Source of the DNA: Hyparrhenia diplandra
Lineage: Eukaryota > Streptophyta > Magnoliopsida > Poales > Poaceae
Length of the DNA stretch: 64,000 bases
Reading direction: 5' to 3'
Assembly: GCA_015847255.1 (NCBI GenBank)
Contig: JADLZK010008780.1
Span: forward strand, 1-64,000
Shown here: piece after piece, positions 36,171-48,099 of the stretch
Numbering within the stretch: position 1 is the first letter of the stretch
Layout: every line of letters starts with the position of its first letter
Notes under the pieces: generated by a model
Told to the model about the DNA's origin: nothing
The model's input: the letters and a program-made list of their open reading frames with translations, nothing else
Database searches by the model: none
Program-made: the position numbers and the translations under genes

Positions 36171-37836
36171 GCTCACGGGCGACGCGGAACCCTAGCCGCC
36201 GCCGCCCCTCCCCACGGATCCTCCCCCGCCGCCGCTCGAGCGGGCCGCCGGGCTCCTCGCGGCTCGTGATGAAGGTGGTGGCGTGGCCTGCTCCCCCGGA
36301 CTCCGGGCCGTGTGGTGGGCGCGGCCGCCTCGGCTCGGGGAGGTGGCTTGCCGTGGCGATGTCAATTCGCGGCGTCGGGGCCGGTGGCCTCGGTTCGGTG
36401 AAGCCCCCGGCGGATCTGGAGGCCGTCTTTGCGCAGGGATGCACGCCCGGTGAGTGGGAGGGGCAGCGGCCGGCGCAAAAGCGCGGCAACGCGTCCGCGG
36501 CCGGTGCGGACAACCTCGGTGGTGGTGGGCCGACGTCATGGCGGCGTCGGCCGGCTCGGTGCGGAGTGCGGGGGGGGGAGGCTGCGGTCGGCGCGGATGG
36601 TGCGGCGGTGGCGAGGCCGGGTCTTCGCTGGCTCTGTCGATCCGGGCGGCCCTTACGTGCGTCGCGTTCTCCGGCGGCGTGGCGGCTAGGAGATGGTTGG
36701 GGCGGGCGTCATGCACGCGGCGATGGGTCTACGACAAGAAGGTTGGTGCTCCCCCTTCTCCCGTCGGTGATGCTGGTCGGCGCCGCCTTGGTGGCGGGGT
36801 GGGGGGGCCGTTGGGTGCTTGCCGATGGTGCCATGGTGGTGCCTCGGGCTGTGCCTCGGGCTCCTCCCGGTAGAGGCGTTGTGGAGGCGGGGTGTGTGGG
36901 CTGCCAAGTCCATTGCGGTTTGGGGATCTCGGGGTGAAAACCCGGTCCCTCTATGGACGTGCGGCGCAGCGGCGCCATTGGCATCGTGTCCTCCTTTGAG
37001 GCGCCGCATCCGAGACCCAGCTCGGCTTACGGCGTGGTGATGGTCGGTTGGAGGTGTTGCCTATGCGTGGAGGCCTTGTGGTGCGTGGTCCGTGTTGGCG
37101 GGGAAGGTGCGAAGGGGGCCCCGGGTGCTTTGGAGGTCTTGAGTTGGTGCGCAAGGTGCGGTGGTGATCTCGGTGACTACCGAGCGAAGGTGTTACTCTT
37201 GGAGTGGTTTCGGATGTCCGAGTCCCCTAACGGTGGAGTGAGGCGTTGGATGTGGCGAGGCCCCCACCTTGAGTAGCTGGGATCGTGGTTTCCAAAGGCG
37301 CCGCTGACGGGATTTCTGGCGACGCAACGCCTGGTGCTAGGGGATCGACGATCGGGTGTGCGGCTTGAGGAGGATAGTCCCTTGGCGGCGGAGTCCAGGT
37401 AAACATTCGAGATTGCAGCGGGCTGCGGCTTTTTGGCGTGGGCACGGCGTTGGTGACGACTGGCAATTCTCATCGGCTCCTTTCCCGGGGAGGTGGTGGT
37501 GTACCTTTGTGTTGTGTTTGTTTTTGTTTTTATTACATTTGTGGCTGCCTGCGAGGTGGCTCGGGTCGACGTTCCAATCCGACCGAGTGGCGCTTCATGT
37601 ATATTTTTCTTCTATCCACCTTGTTGTTAGTTGAGTTGTCTTAGTTGAGTTGAGTCTTGCGCAAGTTGTGGCGCGAAGTTGAGTCGATTTGGTACCTAGA
37701 TGTGCGGTGGAGTAGGGTACCCTCTACATTTATATGGTTTTTACCCGGTTTCCGGTCAAAAACCTGGTGGCACTTGCCTTTACTTTATTCGTCTAATAGA
37801 AATCACGGCAAAGTTTTTGCCGTCCTTTCTAAAATA
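36171..37836 (+). mobile_element. Probable retroposon remnant with GC-rich body
   Basis: The segment starts with a GC-rich ACCCTAGCCGCCGCCG leader. It continues for 1.6 kb of G-rich, ORF-poor sequence and ends with an AT-rich tail (TTTATTCGTCTAATAG, TTTTTGCCGTCCTTTC) and a short A-rich end. This resembles the 5' leader and 3' tail organisation of plant LINE-derived elements. No enzymatic domain and no clear target duplication is visible, so the assignment is tentative. Long frames on both strands are composition artefacts. Confidence 0.35.
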
Positions 37837-37844
37837 ATATATAC

Positions 37845-38002
37845 TCCCTCAATCCTATAACATAGTGCATTCTAAGGTCAAAACCAGTTTGGTGTTTGTT
37901 TAATGCATTTGCATGAATCGAAAGCTGTCATATTTGTCAATGTTTTGGTTTGGTTCTATAGAAGCCCATTCCAAGTTTGAGATGTTTCGCTAAACATGGG
38001 AG
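37845..38002. mobile_element. Stowaway-type MITE
   Basis: A 158-bp AT-rich element begins CTCCCTCAATCCTATAACAT and ends AAACATGGGAG. TA flanks it on both sides (37843-37844 and 38003-38004). The CTCCCT terminus is typical of Stowaway elements, although the right repeat has diverged. Confidence 0.65.
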
Positions 38003-38869
38003 TATGTTCAAGCAAAAATCAAGTGTTTGGTGAATATGAAAGCTAGTTTAGTGTGCAAATTTGTAGCTCTAGGATTATAATAATAATAAAAGAAAACCCA
38101 AGTCTACACGTTTACTACGGGTATCATCTACGAAGCTAAATTGTCCTAGAGATTGAAGATATTTTTTTCTTTCTGAAATTTTTTTTTTTTTAATTTTTTT
38201 GCTTGGTCATATCATGGCTTGTCTCGGACTCAGAGACATACTCCTACATACTACAGTGGCACTTGTCCTTGTCTCAACCATATTATAAGGGATTATTTTA
38301 TTTTAGAGCTGTTTTAATTATTTTTTCAAATCCTATTTTATGCAAAAAAAAAAAAAAAAGATGAGGTTAGCTTAAAACTGAAATTCACAGAATGATTAAT
38401 ATAATAATAACAAATATAATAAATAACAATTTCCAAGGCCGTCTCTTTCTAACCTCGTCGTCTAGCACTACAGACTACCTCCACGTCACGTCGTCACGGC
38501 TCTGCCTCTGATATCGTCCCAGGCGCGAGTCGAGTGGCGTCGGATTGAAGGTGCTGTTTGTTTGGGCAAAGGCAGCGTCAACGTAAAATAATAACAAGGC
38601 GGGAATGCGAAGGAAATCAATAATTTTTATTTTTTGTTGTTTTGTTCAGGTGCGCTGTGATCGGATCACGCTACGCTGCAAAATAAACCAACCAGGGAGT
38701 GTCGAAATCCAACCAACACTTGAGAGTGATGGTTGGATCAGGGCACACGATAAAGCAAAAAGGCCCGTAAAGCCCATATGTGAAGGGCCGCTGATGGAAT
38801 TTACGAGGCCCATAAAGAAAATAACTAGGGCTAGTGGGCCACAACAGTCGGGCTGGAATTTGCTCCAAG
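38003..38869. other. Intergenic stretch, no recognisable gene
   Basis: AT-rich DNA with A and T runs and no gene or element that I can name. Confidence 0.5.
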
Positions 38870-39110
38870 TTTTTTTTTTTTTTTTTTTTTTTTGGGATAA
38901 GAGTCAAGTTTTATTAGGAGCAAGAAGCCGCAGAAAGAGAGATGCCAACCCAGAGGCCATGGTACAACGTTCAGAGCCTCACGCAGTGGGGCAGCTGATT
39001 ACATGATCTTTCCTAGTGCAAGTTGTCTCCAAAACATTAGAGTACAAAGTTGAAGAACTGCGAGCGAGAGCTTGACTAGCCAGAAGATGAGCCGTGGTGT
39101 TAGTGTTCAG
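38870..39110 (-). mobile_element. Antisense LINE 3' end
   Basis: A run of 24 T (38870-38893) is the antisense poly-A tail. Read on the minus strand, the sequence before it has an AATAAAA signal and a short coding tail resembling the end of a plant LINE RNase H domain (HLLASQALARS-like), then a stop. It is a 5'-truncated copy. The left boundary of the element body is approximate. Confidence 0.6.
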
Positions 39111-39149
39111 TCTCCGATACTAGCAATTTTGAATACACTGAAGTTTCTT

Positions 39150-39337
39150 GTGGCCCCAAAGTTGATGGTACTTTTGGGTGCGTGAGATGGATGATTATAT
39201 CCCAGCGCGGTGCCCGGAGGATCATTTTGATAAAAAAAATTATTGTGGCCCCAAAGTTGATGAACTTTTGGGTGCATGAGATGGGTGATTATATCCCAGC
39301 GCGGTGGCCGGAGTATCATTTTGATAAGAAATAACGA
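39150..39337. repeat. Tandem duplication, two units of about 95 bp
   Basis: Units at 39150-39244 and 39245-39337 share GTGGCCCCAAAGTTGATG, CTTTTGGGTGC, GATTATATCCCAGCGCGGTG and ATCATTTTGATAA. They differ by a few bases and a 3-bp indel. Confidence 0.9.
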
Positions 39338-41096
39338 AGTTACTATACTTTAGGCGTCTAAAAAAAAAGTGGACGCTCCAGAACAGATCAGGCATTGTTT
39401 ATCTTCTTTCTCTCGCCACCTCTCGTTCCCGCACCCTCTTGTTCGCCGCTCGCTCCCCCGCCACTAGCCACCACCCCGCCGCCTGCGGCGGCCACCCTCT
39501 TCCCCCACAAAGTGAACAAAGCTTTCTATAGGAAGGACAAATCATGGAGGGGAGAGGAGGGGAGGGGAGGGTAGAGGTTGGAGGAGAAGGAGATGCTCGC
39601 CGGCACCGCCATTGCCTCCGCCGGAAAGGTGAAGAAGTAATCACCCAACAATCACAACAATCTCATTGAATTTGCTGCGATTTGGATCATGTGATGCTCC
39701 AGTCCAGAGGCATAGTATACTTTAGCCCTCCTCTCACTCCAAACAAACGAAGCAAAAGCCCACATCACATGGCCGGTGCTCCATAATGTCAGGAGGACCC
39801 AATGCAAAAGCACGTAGTACGGAGTACAGCACACACACAGGCCGGGGCAACAGGATATATATCTTTCAAACCCAGAAAAAGGAATGCATGCAGTATATAT
39901 TCACAGAGCCAACAGGGGAGGAATGAAAGACACCTGAATGAAATTGTGTGCATGTCCAAGGATCAGAAATAGGAATAGGGTGTGTGCAGACAATGGCAGT
40001 GCGCTATCGATCGATCGATCAAGCCAAGGAAGCGTGCCGAAAAGCGGCATGTGCATGCTCCGAGTTTGGAGAGAAACCCATGTGGCCGTCATGTGGGGTA
40101 TCCACTGCACGTCGTCCCCCGGCCCCCTCCATCGATTTCTCCATCGATCCACTGCACTGCATTGCAATTGCATGCACACTCTGGCTGGCTGGCTGGCTGC
40201 TTCGTTCTCAAAAGAGCTGCAGCTACTATTTTGCCATTGCCATGCATGCATGCCGACGGGCACGCGACGGCTACCAAATAAAAGGCATGCTCTAGGCTCC
40301 TTTCATTTACGCGTACATGCATGTGAGTTACAGATCATAGAGATAGGTATCTGAATCTGTACCATGCATTTCTCAATGAGGTGTTATAGATGGATATCTG
40401 AACAATATACTCCATGCATTTCTCATTGCACATCTACTGGTCTTGGATTTACCGGCCGTAAGATCTGGGCATGGGCACGATGCCTGCATCGCATGCAGCT
40501 GGCTGCAAGTTTCTGAAACTCGCGGCGAGCTGAAGAACATGCATCCTAGCGCTGACAAATAAACAGAGGAGATCGCTGAACATGCATGCCTCCACTGCAT
40601 GGGTCAGGGAGGAACGGGGTCGCAGCACAGCACATAACATGCATGCCAACGAATCTACGTTCTCGCTTCATAACTCGCAAGGTTGCCAACTCGGGGCGAC
40701 GCAGCATGTGCCGCCATGTGCGTCTTGCCTCCTCTTCTTCTCAAGCTCATGCTCATGGGGAGCCGGCGCGGGCCCCACTCTCCATCTCTTTCTTTCAACG
40801 CATGACCCCTCTCTCAAATACGCATGGAGGAGGACGATACAATACAATACTATGAGCTGTTGGTATTCACAACACTATTTAAAAATTATTTGCCTTGCAT
40901 TGTACATTTGTACTTGTGATTGTACTTTGAGATGATCATGTGACATGTGAGGTACATATATACTATATATATTTAACATATACTACATACGGAGCATGCA
41001 TTAGAATTTAGAAAAATCCTTGGAATAAAACGACACAACACAACACTATATATACTTGTACTTTGCAGTCCCGGCCTCAACCACATGCATGCTTAG
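39338..41096. other. Intergenic stretch, no recognisable gene
   Basis: Short frames on both strands lack known domains. There are purine-rich (39544-39575) and ATGC-rich stretches but no element that can be named. Confidence 0.5.
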
Positions 41097-41551
41097 GGGC
41101 CGTTTGGATCACGGGAAAATCAAAGGAAAAACGTAGGAATTCACATTCCTTTGGAACGGCACCAAAATTGCTGTTTGGAACAAGGGATTCGCTCAACCCT
41201 TTCCGCCGGAAGCCTGTAGCCAGATGCTCATTTCACAGGAAAATAAAAATCCACCGCCAGCTCTGGTTTTGTTCTCCGTCGCGGAAGTCCGAGGCAGCAG
41301 CCAGCAACGTTGGATGTTGATTGGCTTTGCTTGGCACTTTGGCATACTGGTTGAAGGGGGCCCACATGCCAACTACCAAACTTTAGTTCTAATTTATTCT
41401 CGTTCCTGTGTTTTTTATTCCTGCGTTCCAAACACCTCTTTTTATATTTTCCTATGTTTTTCCATTCCTCTGTTTTACCACTTCATTCCTATCATTTTTC
41501 TTTATTTTTCCCTATTCCTGTGTTTTGCATTCCTTTGTTCCAAACAGGCCC
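41097..41551. mobile_element. hAT-like MITE with GGGCCGTTTGG ends
   Basis: The element starts GGGGCCGTTTGGATCACGGG and ends in CCTTTGTTCCAAACAGGCCC, the inverted complement. Inside each end are further related segments such as AAAGGAA and GGAATT/AATTCC-type motifs. It is non-coding. This end type is common in grass MITEs. The target duplication is unclear. Confidence 0.65.
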
Positions 41552-42012
41552 TATTAGTTCTGAGCTGTCAACTGTATTGTTTTCTTTCTGCTAACCACCT
41601 ATATATGCAGCTAGCTAGTTATAGCAATCTAGCACAGACTGTTTTTAGCCAGTACAGTACTCCTATATAACTGTTAAAACTTCAACCTTGAGAATGGGAC
41701 CTTTGTGATCAGTCGTATGCAACTGTACAAGAATGGACCATGTGCCATTATCAGAAAAAGCGAGAGAAGAGGATGCATGCATGCTAGCTCTTATCTGCCA
41801 AGAGGACCACAAATTGCCATGGTGGGAATGCATGCTAGCTCACACCACATGCAAGCAGATGCAACTCCATTCCTCGCTCGCTCATGGAGATCAGAGATGT
41901 ATATATATACATCCACAAACACAACACACACTCTCTCTATATATCTCAAGCACACACATTCTCCGTTGCTTCCTATATCTCGCTCTCTTACTTTTCCAGC
42001 TCAATCAACGCA

Positions 42013-42531
42013 ATGCGAGGTCCCAACACCAAGGCCGGCTTCCAGCAAGGCTTCCTCAAGAACATGATCCTGAATCTCCAAGCAGCCTGCAGCGAATTCT
42101 GCATCTCATCATCCTCTGCCTCTGCTGCGACCTCCATGAGTCTCCTGCTGCAGAGGAAGTGTGCCATCAAGTCGTCGGCCGACATCGCCATGGCGACTGC
42201 CCGCGGCAGCGGAGCGCGGTGGCCGCAGGCCGTCTTGCTGGCTTCGAGTTCGTCGTCGTCACCGGGGAAGAAGAACACGCGCGTGTGCAAGAAGATCGTG
42301 AGGCGGTGTCTCCGTACAACAAGACGGAGATCAACGAGGCAGATGATCGGTAGCAGTGAGATTGCAAGAAGGCTGGTGAGGAAGAGGACCAAGGTGCTGA
42401 GGAAGATGATACCTGGAGGTGAGCTGCTCGATGAGATCTCGCTGCTTCATGAGGCTGTGGACTACGTTGCTCATCTACACGCGCAAGTCGACGTCCTCAG
42501 GCGCATCTCAAATGCAGTGCAACGGGGTTGA
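42013..42531 (+). CDS. IBH1-like atypical (non-DNA-binding) bHLH protein
   Basis: One exon encodes 172 residues. The C-terminal third (about 118-165) is a helix-loop-helix with VRKRTKVLRKMIPGGE as helix 1 and loop, and LLDEISLLHEAVDYVAHLHAQVDVLR as helix 2. The basic DNA-contact residues H-E-R of true bHLHs are absent. The middle has the RKCAIKSSADIAMA and ARWPQAVLLAS segments seen in IBH1/AIF-type proteins. These act by dimerising with and blocking growth-promoting bHLHs downstream of brassinosteroid and gibberellin. I chose 42013 because upstream in-frame sequence reads through TC-rich leader. TATA-like sequences lie at 41899-41910 and 41937-41945. The gene is intact. Confidence 0.88.
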   Translation: MRGPNTKAGFQQGFLKNMILNLQAACSEFCISSSSASAATSMSLLLQRKCAIKSSADIAMATARGSGARWPQAVLLASSSSSSPGKKNTRVCKKIVRRCLRTTRRRSTRQMIGSSEIARRLVRKRTKVLRKMIPGGELLDEISLLHEAVDYVAHLHAQVDVLRRISNAVQRG

Positions 42532-42767
42532 GATCTTGCGTTTACCACACAGGTTAGTTTTCTGGTTTTTTGTTTTGTTGTTGTTGCTTTTGTTTCAATT
42601 AACTGATACAAAGGTGATCTATAATAATAGGCTTTGTATGAAGGCACGTTAATGAATTCTACTTTTAACACCCATCTATATATGTGCCTAACAGGAACCT
42701 TTTTTTATGTGTTTTTTTTCCCCTTATCATGCAGGGATTTTTGTACCAAGTATGTGCCCGGCTGTGC

Positions 42768-43470
42768 TTTTTTTTTTTTTTTTTTTTTTTTTTTTGAGAC
42801 CACGCCGTTGCGCGTCTTTCATTAAGCGAGAATAAAGTTCAAACAAAGTTTTGAAGGAACGGTAACCATTGGTTACCGATGCCACCTAGCAAGCTACTGG
42901 ATACATAAAAAGCAATTACATGTTGACAAATTTTGCTACTCAAAGAACTGCACTCAGGTCGCTGCCCATGCTACAAGCTCTGCCAGGCGCTTGTTGCCTG
43001 CCGCGCACCACAACGCCGCCTCATCTTTCAAAGCTGCTGCAAGCTGCAGTGGGGTGGCTGCTCTTGCGTCGAAAGTCCTGGCGTTACGTTCCTTCCAGAG
43101 CCCCCATCCCACCAAGAAGAAAAGGGAGTCAAACCCCTTGCGCAATGCCTTGGGCACTCGCTTGCGCTCATGGAGCCACCAACCCATGAAACCAACCTCC
43201 CTGAGAGAAACAAAATTCTGGAGCTTGAGCCTGTAGACGACAATGTGCCAGACCTCCTTGCTGTACGGGCACCCAAGAAGGATGTGGTCAATCGTCTCTG
43301 GGCTCTGGTCATAGAAAATGCAAAGATTGGAGTCTTGAAGGCCATGCCGGTGACGGCTAAAGGAATTGAAAGGGCATCAGTTCGCTTTGCAAGAAAAGAG
43401 CAATGTCTGATTGTACTAGTTAGCACTTTTCCCTCAACATGCTGGAAGTTGATGCAACTGATTAGAGAGA
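42768..43470 (-). mobile_element. Antisense 5'-truncated LINE 3' end
   Basis: A run of 28 T (42768-42795) is the antisense poly-A tail. On the minus strand the body encodes the zinc-binding domain at the end of plant LINE reverse transcriptases (zf-RVT): CIFYDQSPETIDHILLGC, then EVWH, GWWLHERKRVPK and NARTFDA. It is interrupted by frame changes. It sits about 240 bp past the IBH1-like stop codon. The exact 5' end and target duplication could not be fixed. Confidence 0.8.
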
Positions 43471-44847
43471 ATACAATGTCCTAGACCAGATCGATCGACC
43501 AGCATGTGGAAATGATGAAGAGTAGATCAAATATCTTGTAGTCTGCAGATAGGATTAGAGGATTATTATGATTCTAAGTTATATATAATAAGGCAGTAAC
43601 AAAGAGACAATATATATCCCTGTGTGTGCTTATGGTAAAGCTCTGGCTGTAGTATTTCTCTAGCTATTGCTAAGCATTTGTTGTCAATTGATACAGAGGA
43701 GATACATATGCATATACAGCAAGCGGGATTAATTCTAGCTAGTCATGAATCATGCTTGCAAATGTACTTCAAATTTGATGGTAAGAGCAAACAACTCGAG
43801 TAGAGTTCCCTTGTCTTGTCTTTAAACCTTTATAAAATGCTTTAATTATTCGGACTTGTACTCGTGTGTTTACCTGAATTGAAACCTAAATAAAATAATG
43901 AAAGCCTGAAGACAACTTCCAACACCATCAGAATATCTGCTTCGTTCTGCTTTTGACATAACTTCAGTTCCATACTGCTGAATTCCTTATTATATTATAT
44001 TGGTCAACGAAATTAAGAAGACTCTTCGCAAAAAAAAAAAAAAAAACGAAATTAAGAAGACAACTACCAGCAACTGTAATTATATATCATTTTTCAAAAA
44101 AAAAAAAAAAAAAGAGAACCAAGATCATGCATCATATCCACCCGCATTTTAGGTCGCTAATTAATGTTAGTGAACTGATACATTAGCTCAAAGCGTAGCG
44201 CTAGAGCGAGAAGACTGAAATGTTTTCATCTACTCCCTCCATTCCAGATTTTGTTCTCGTTGTTGTGTCAGGCGCAAGAAGATTGTGATGCCGTGTTCCC
44301 GACGAGAGCGAGAATGGACGGAACTGGTGCTTCGTTCCCTCACAGGAACGATTTGGCGTCGGCTGATCGTTTTCATGACTTTTTTTCAATCGTGTTTTGT
44401 GAGAGAAAATAAACCGCAATACAGCTGATAAGCCGACTGAAATGTGCAATAGAAAAGGATCTTTTTGGGCAATTCTGAGCTATTGATTTTTTTTTAATTT
44501 TGAAAAATAATTTGCTAATTTAAAAAAAAAATAAAATCCTGGAATCAAGAGAGAGACATGTAAGGGCGCATGAACCTTCGTGTTTGTTGCATGACGTGTG
44601 CAGCCCTCCATGCATGCGGTACTATACATTTTGGTATACACGTGGACACTTTTTATTTTCTTCCAAATTTTAAAACAATTAAATATAGTTTTATTATTAC
44701 CTCCTATGAAGAAATATGTGGTAAAAAACAATCAGATCGACGGTTGTGCGTGCGTGTACCACAGCAAATGCCTTTTTTTGAGAAAATTGGTAAAGTGAAA
44801 AGAGAATAGTGGGTGCATAAAGAAAAAGAGTGTATAAGGCCCCTGCT
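43471..44847. other. Intergenic stretch
   Basis: No gene is seen. It contains the small poly-A insertion at 44007-44061, another A-run at 44097-44113, and a CTCCCTCCATTCC Stowaway-like half terminus near 44232. Confidence 0.5.
44007..44061 (+). mobile_element. Tail-only micro-retroposon with 16-bp duplication
   Basis: A 16-bp direct repeat ACGAAATTAAGAAGAC (44007-44022 and 44046-44061) flanks only TCTTCGC plus 17 A. This looks like target-primed insertion of little more than a poly-A tail. Confidence 0.7.
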
Positions 44848-44975
44848 GGGCCGACTGGTTAACGAACCTCTTCTCCTTTCTCAACATCGCATGTTTTCGG
44901 CCCACACAGAAGGCTTTTTGTTTTGGGTCGCATGGGACGTGATCGGCCTGAAAAGAGTCGTTAACCAGTCGGGCC
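44848..44975. repeat. Short foldback with near-perfect inverted ends
   Basis: GGGCCGACTGGTTAACGA (44848-44865) is matched by the inverted TCGTTAACCAGTCGGGCC (44958-44975), 17 of 18 positions. It encloses about 92 bp. It could be a tiny MITE or a hairpin-forming relic. No target duplication is evident. Confidence 0.6.
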
Positions 44976-47889
44976 TTTGGCGAGAAAAAAGTTCACAGTG
45001 TTGGGCTGAGAAGTGATGACACCTAAGCATTATCCTCCGTCCAATCTAAGATGTCTAACAACCCGGCCCAACAAGACAATAACTGCGTCTGAAATCTGGT
45101 GTTTTGTCGATGGGTTGAAAAACCCCTAGATCATAGTATAGGCTCAAAAGATTTCAATCCTCGAGCTGTCATAATAGAATCTAGACGTCTCTTGGGGCCC
45201 TTACATGATGAACCATAAATGGAAGGCCCTTATAAGGTGCGATTTGAATTTACCACTATATATATGACAAATAATAAATTATAAAATACAGGAAAAATAT
45301 CACTCTCTAGATGGAAAGTTATAAATGGAAGTCCTTTGTAACTGCACTGCAAACACAACAACAACACGTACTAGCACGGTACGAGCTAGCGCGCAAAGGC
45401 CATATAGATTGGACCGCAAAGCAACGGCCGGTGGTGTACTGTGATGCGACCAACTACGCAGCGCAATGACGGATGCACGCACGTACTATGTAAAGTAGGG
45501 AGTACCACGTACTCTATATACATCGAGTACGTGCGTGCGGACCACTTGCCGTACCGTGTCACGACACGCAAAGCACACGCACATTTAGTGTAGTGTGTGT
45601 ACTGTAGGCGTACGCAGTGCCAGCGAGTCGAGCAGTGGTTGGACGGATCGGAGGACATAGGCGCTAACGTGGCTTCGCAGTGTACACGAGAGCTCGGTAG
45701 GCTACGTACAGATCGAGCACAGGCAAGCCAACCTACGTGAGTGACGAACGATGGAACGATATATCGAACAGCTCATTTCGCAGGGACAGAAGGATGAGTA
45801 GTCGATCTGGCTTTAATCCGCAAATAAATTAAACTCGCTTTTCGTCTTCTTTTAATTAAGCCGGCCACCAAAAGCAAGTCCTGCCAAGTACGTAAACGTA
45901 CAATAATAGGCTAGTAATAAAGTATCAATCAACCCATATATTACTGTACTACAAACAAAGGTAAGCGTAAATACTTACCTAGCTCCAGCACGCATCAATG
46001 CATCATGCTTGAGAATAATTGACAAGACCCGACGGACGGCCGGCCGGCCGGCCTGGTCGTCCGGGCGCACGGCGGTGGTGGCAGTCGCAGGATGACGACG
46101 AGACGACCAGGCGTCCACGGGCCGGTGGAACGGTACGTGATCTGGTGGCCGCTGGGGAGCCCGCGCGCGGCCGGCCGGCCGGCCCCCGGCCCGCCCGCAT
46201 TAATAACCAACGCGGGGCGAGCAAAGATCCGTGCGCGCGCGGACCAGATCCCGATCCCGGCACGTCACGGCATGGCGACGCGCGATCGCGGTCGCGGCAG
46301 CGTTTGTTGACCCATGGCGCCACCGCTGTACCCAAGTGTTGTCAATCCGGCTTGATTGTACAGTATTGTTGTATAATATTCCGCGTGTGCAAATTCGCGC
46401 TTGGAGATTTTTACTCTACTACTACTGTAGTACATTGACGCCGGGGTCGGGAAGCGTGGTCGTACATGGATGGGTACGGCTCATACGATACGACCGCGGT
46501 GCGGTGCCCACGCCACCACACGCTGCACACCACGAGTCTCGGATTCCTCCCGGTGGTAAACATTGTTCCGGACCGGACCTGCTGTACGTGGATAGGGCGG
46601 CAGCAGCCTGCAGGCTGTGGGGGGCCGCTTTCGCCGGTGTGCGCAGAGAGCACGACAAGATATGGGGCGGCTCACATGCCAGGCCGTGGACGATATGTCG
46701 ATACGCCGTGTACAGTAATATCGTACCGCAATAACACATACATACAGTATAGATACAGGCGCGTACGCCACGCGTACGTATTCATCATGCGCGCGGGTAG
46801 GCACGCGCGGTCTGCCCGCGCCGGAGCTAGCTAGCACTGTACACGGCGCGCCGCTCCGCTCCGATCGGGCGCCACGCCACGGTCCTTTTCCTCTTCATTC
46901 AGGGCCAGACATCGCAGGGTGCACGCACGCCATATGCCGGCGCCTGGGCGTCGTCGGCAGGCGCGCACACCACGGGCACCGCGCGATCCAGCCCACTGTG
47001 CCCGCCCGGCTGCGGCAACCAACCAATCGCCCAGCACCCACAGACACACGCAACCACCCGCGCGCGCCGGCATGCAGTCGGCACAGACGCTGATCCTGAT
47101 CCCGGCGGTTTCCACCACCTCCTGTCTTGGTCACAAACGGCATCACGACGGACGAGCCACCTTTACACGGTTCTGCTCCCGTTCGCGTTCGTCCATGGCC
47201 GTCCGGCGCTCTGCTTCCCCGACGACCGATGACAGACCGCCCGCCTGGCCGGTCAGTCGACGTCGATGGAGCTGCGGCAACCACCGCGTGCGTGCATTGC
47301 GTACGTCGCCGGACAAGGACACGGCACCGTGGGCGGCTCGCCGATAACTCGCCAACTAACCGCGCCATCATGGCTACACTACACTGCACGTCTGCACCTA
47401 TCAGGAGTCGGTTTCTGTCTATACCTCTACTTATAACAGCTACCATACACACCCCAACAACGTTTGACTTTCGTTTTCGTTGCCCATGACGACCTAACCC
47501 AGCTCAACGGCTAACAAACAACCTGCTGAGTGGTGACTGAGTGATGATGATGATCTCATGACTCCCTGATTGTACTATAATATTAATATATTCTTATCAT
47601 TAAGACGTACTGCTGCTGGTCGAATAAATGGCAGAGAAAGAGAAATTCACCACCGGCACGGCCCTCCCTAAAATTCAGACCACGTCAGATAAAAACCGAT
47701 GGGATGGTAAAAAAATAGAATTTCGTGTTGGTATGCGGTAGTGTCAGCTGAACCGAACGATTGGTCGACATCCCTTGAGATTTTTTTTTGCCTTGTGATG
47801 AACTGCGACTGCGAGCTGGCCCCCACTCGCAGGCTGTACGTCTTTGTTTTGCCCACTGCCACCGCCACCACCACCACCCTCCCTCTGCT
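44976..47889. other. Upstream region of the GLOSSY1-like gene
   Basis: No gene is recognised. The part from 46020 to 47500 is GC-rich with GGCCGGCC runs, which opens long frames on both strands that carry no known domain. Confidence 0.5.
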
Positions 47890-47895
47890 TATAAG
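47890..47895 (+). promoter_or_regulatory. TATA-like element of the GLOSSY1-like gene
   Basis: TATAAG in a GCTTATAAGTAGG context lies 205 bp before the start codon. It gives a plausible leader of about 175 nt. Confidence 0.5.
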
Positions 47896-48099
47896 TAGGC
47901 AGTGTGGCGTCTGGCCGGGAGCACGCAGCACGCAGAGGAGAGACGGCGGAGAACACAGCAGCCAAACACAACTACACTACACATACACATAGGAGTACGT
48001 CTCTGTTTCTCTCTCCCGGCCGGCCGGCTGGCGTCCTCCAGTACTATACACAGTGCACCGTGTTGCCTCTTTCGTCTCTAAAGGCCAGAGCCAGAATCC

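Noticed and set aside
36152..37276. Frames up to 261 residues in the GC-rich body
   Set aside because: Low-complexity Gly/Arg-rich translations without motifs, embedded in a probable retroposon remnant.
46019..47489. Many long overlapping frames on both strands
   Set aside because: They reflect GC-rich, stop-poor composition with GGCCGGCC runs. None has a recognisable domain, and the frames overlap on all phases.
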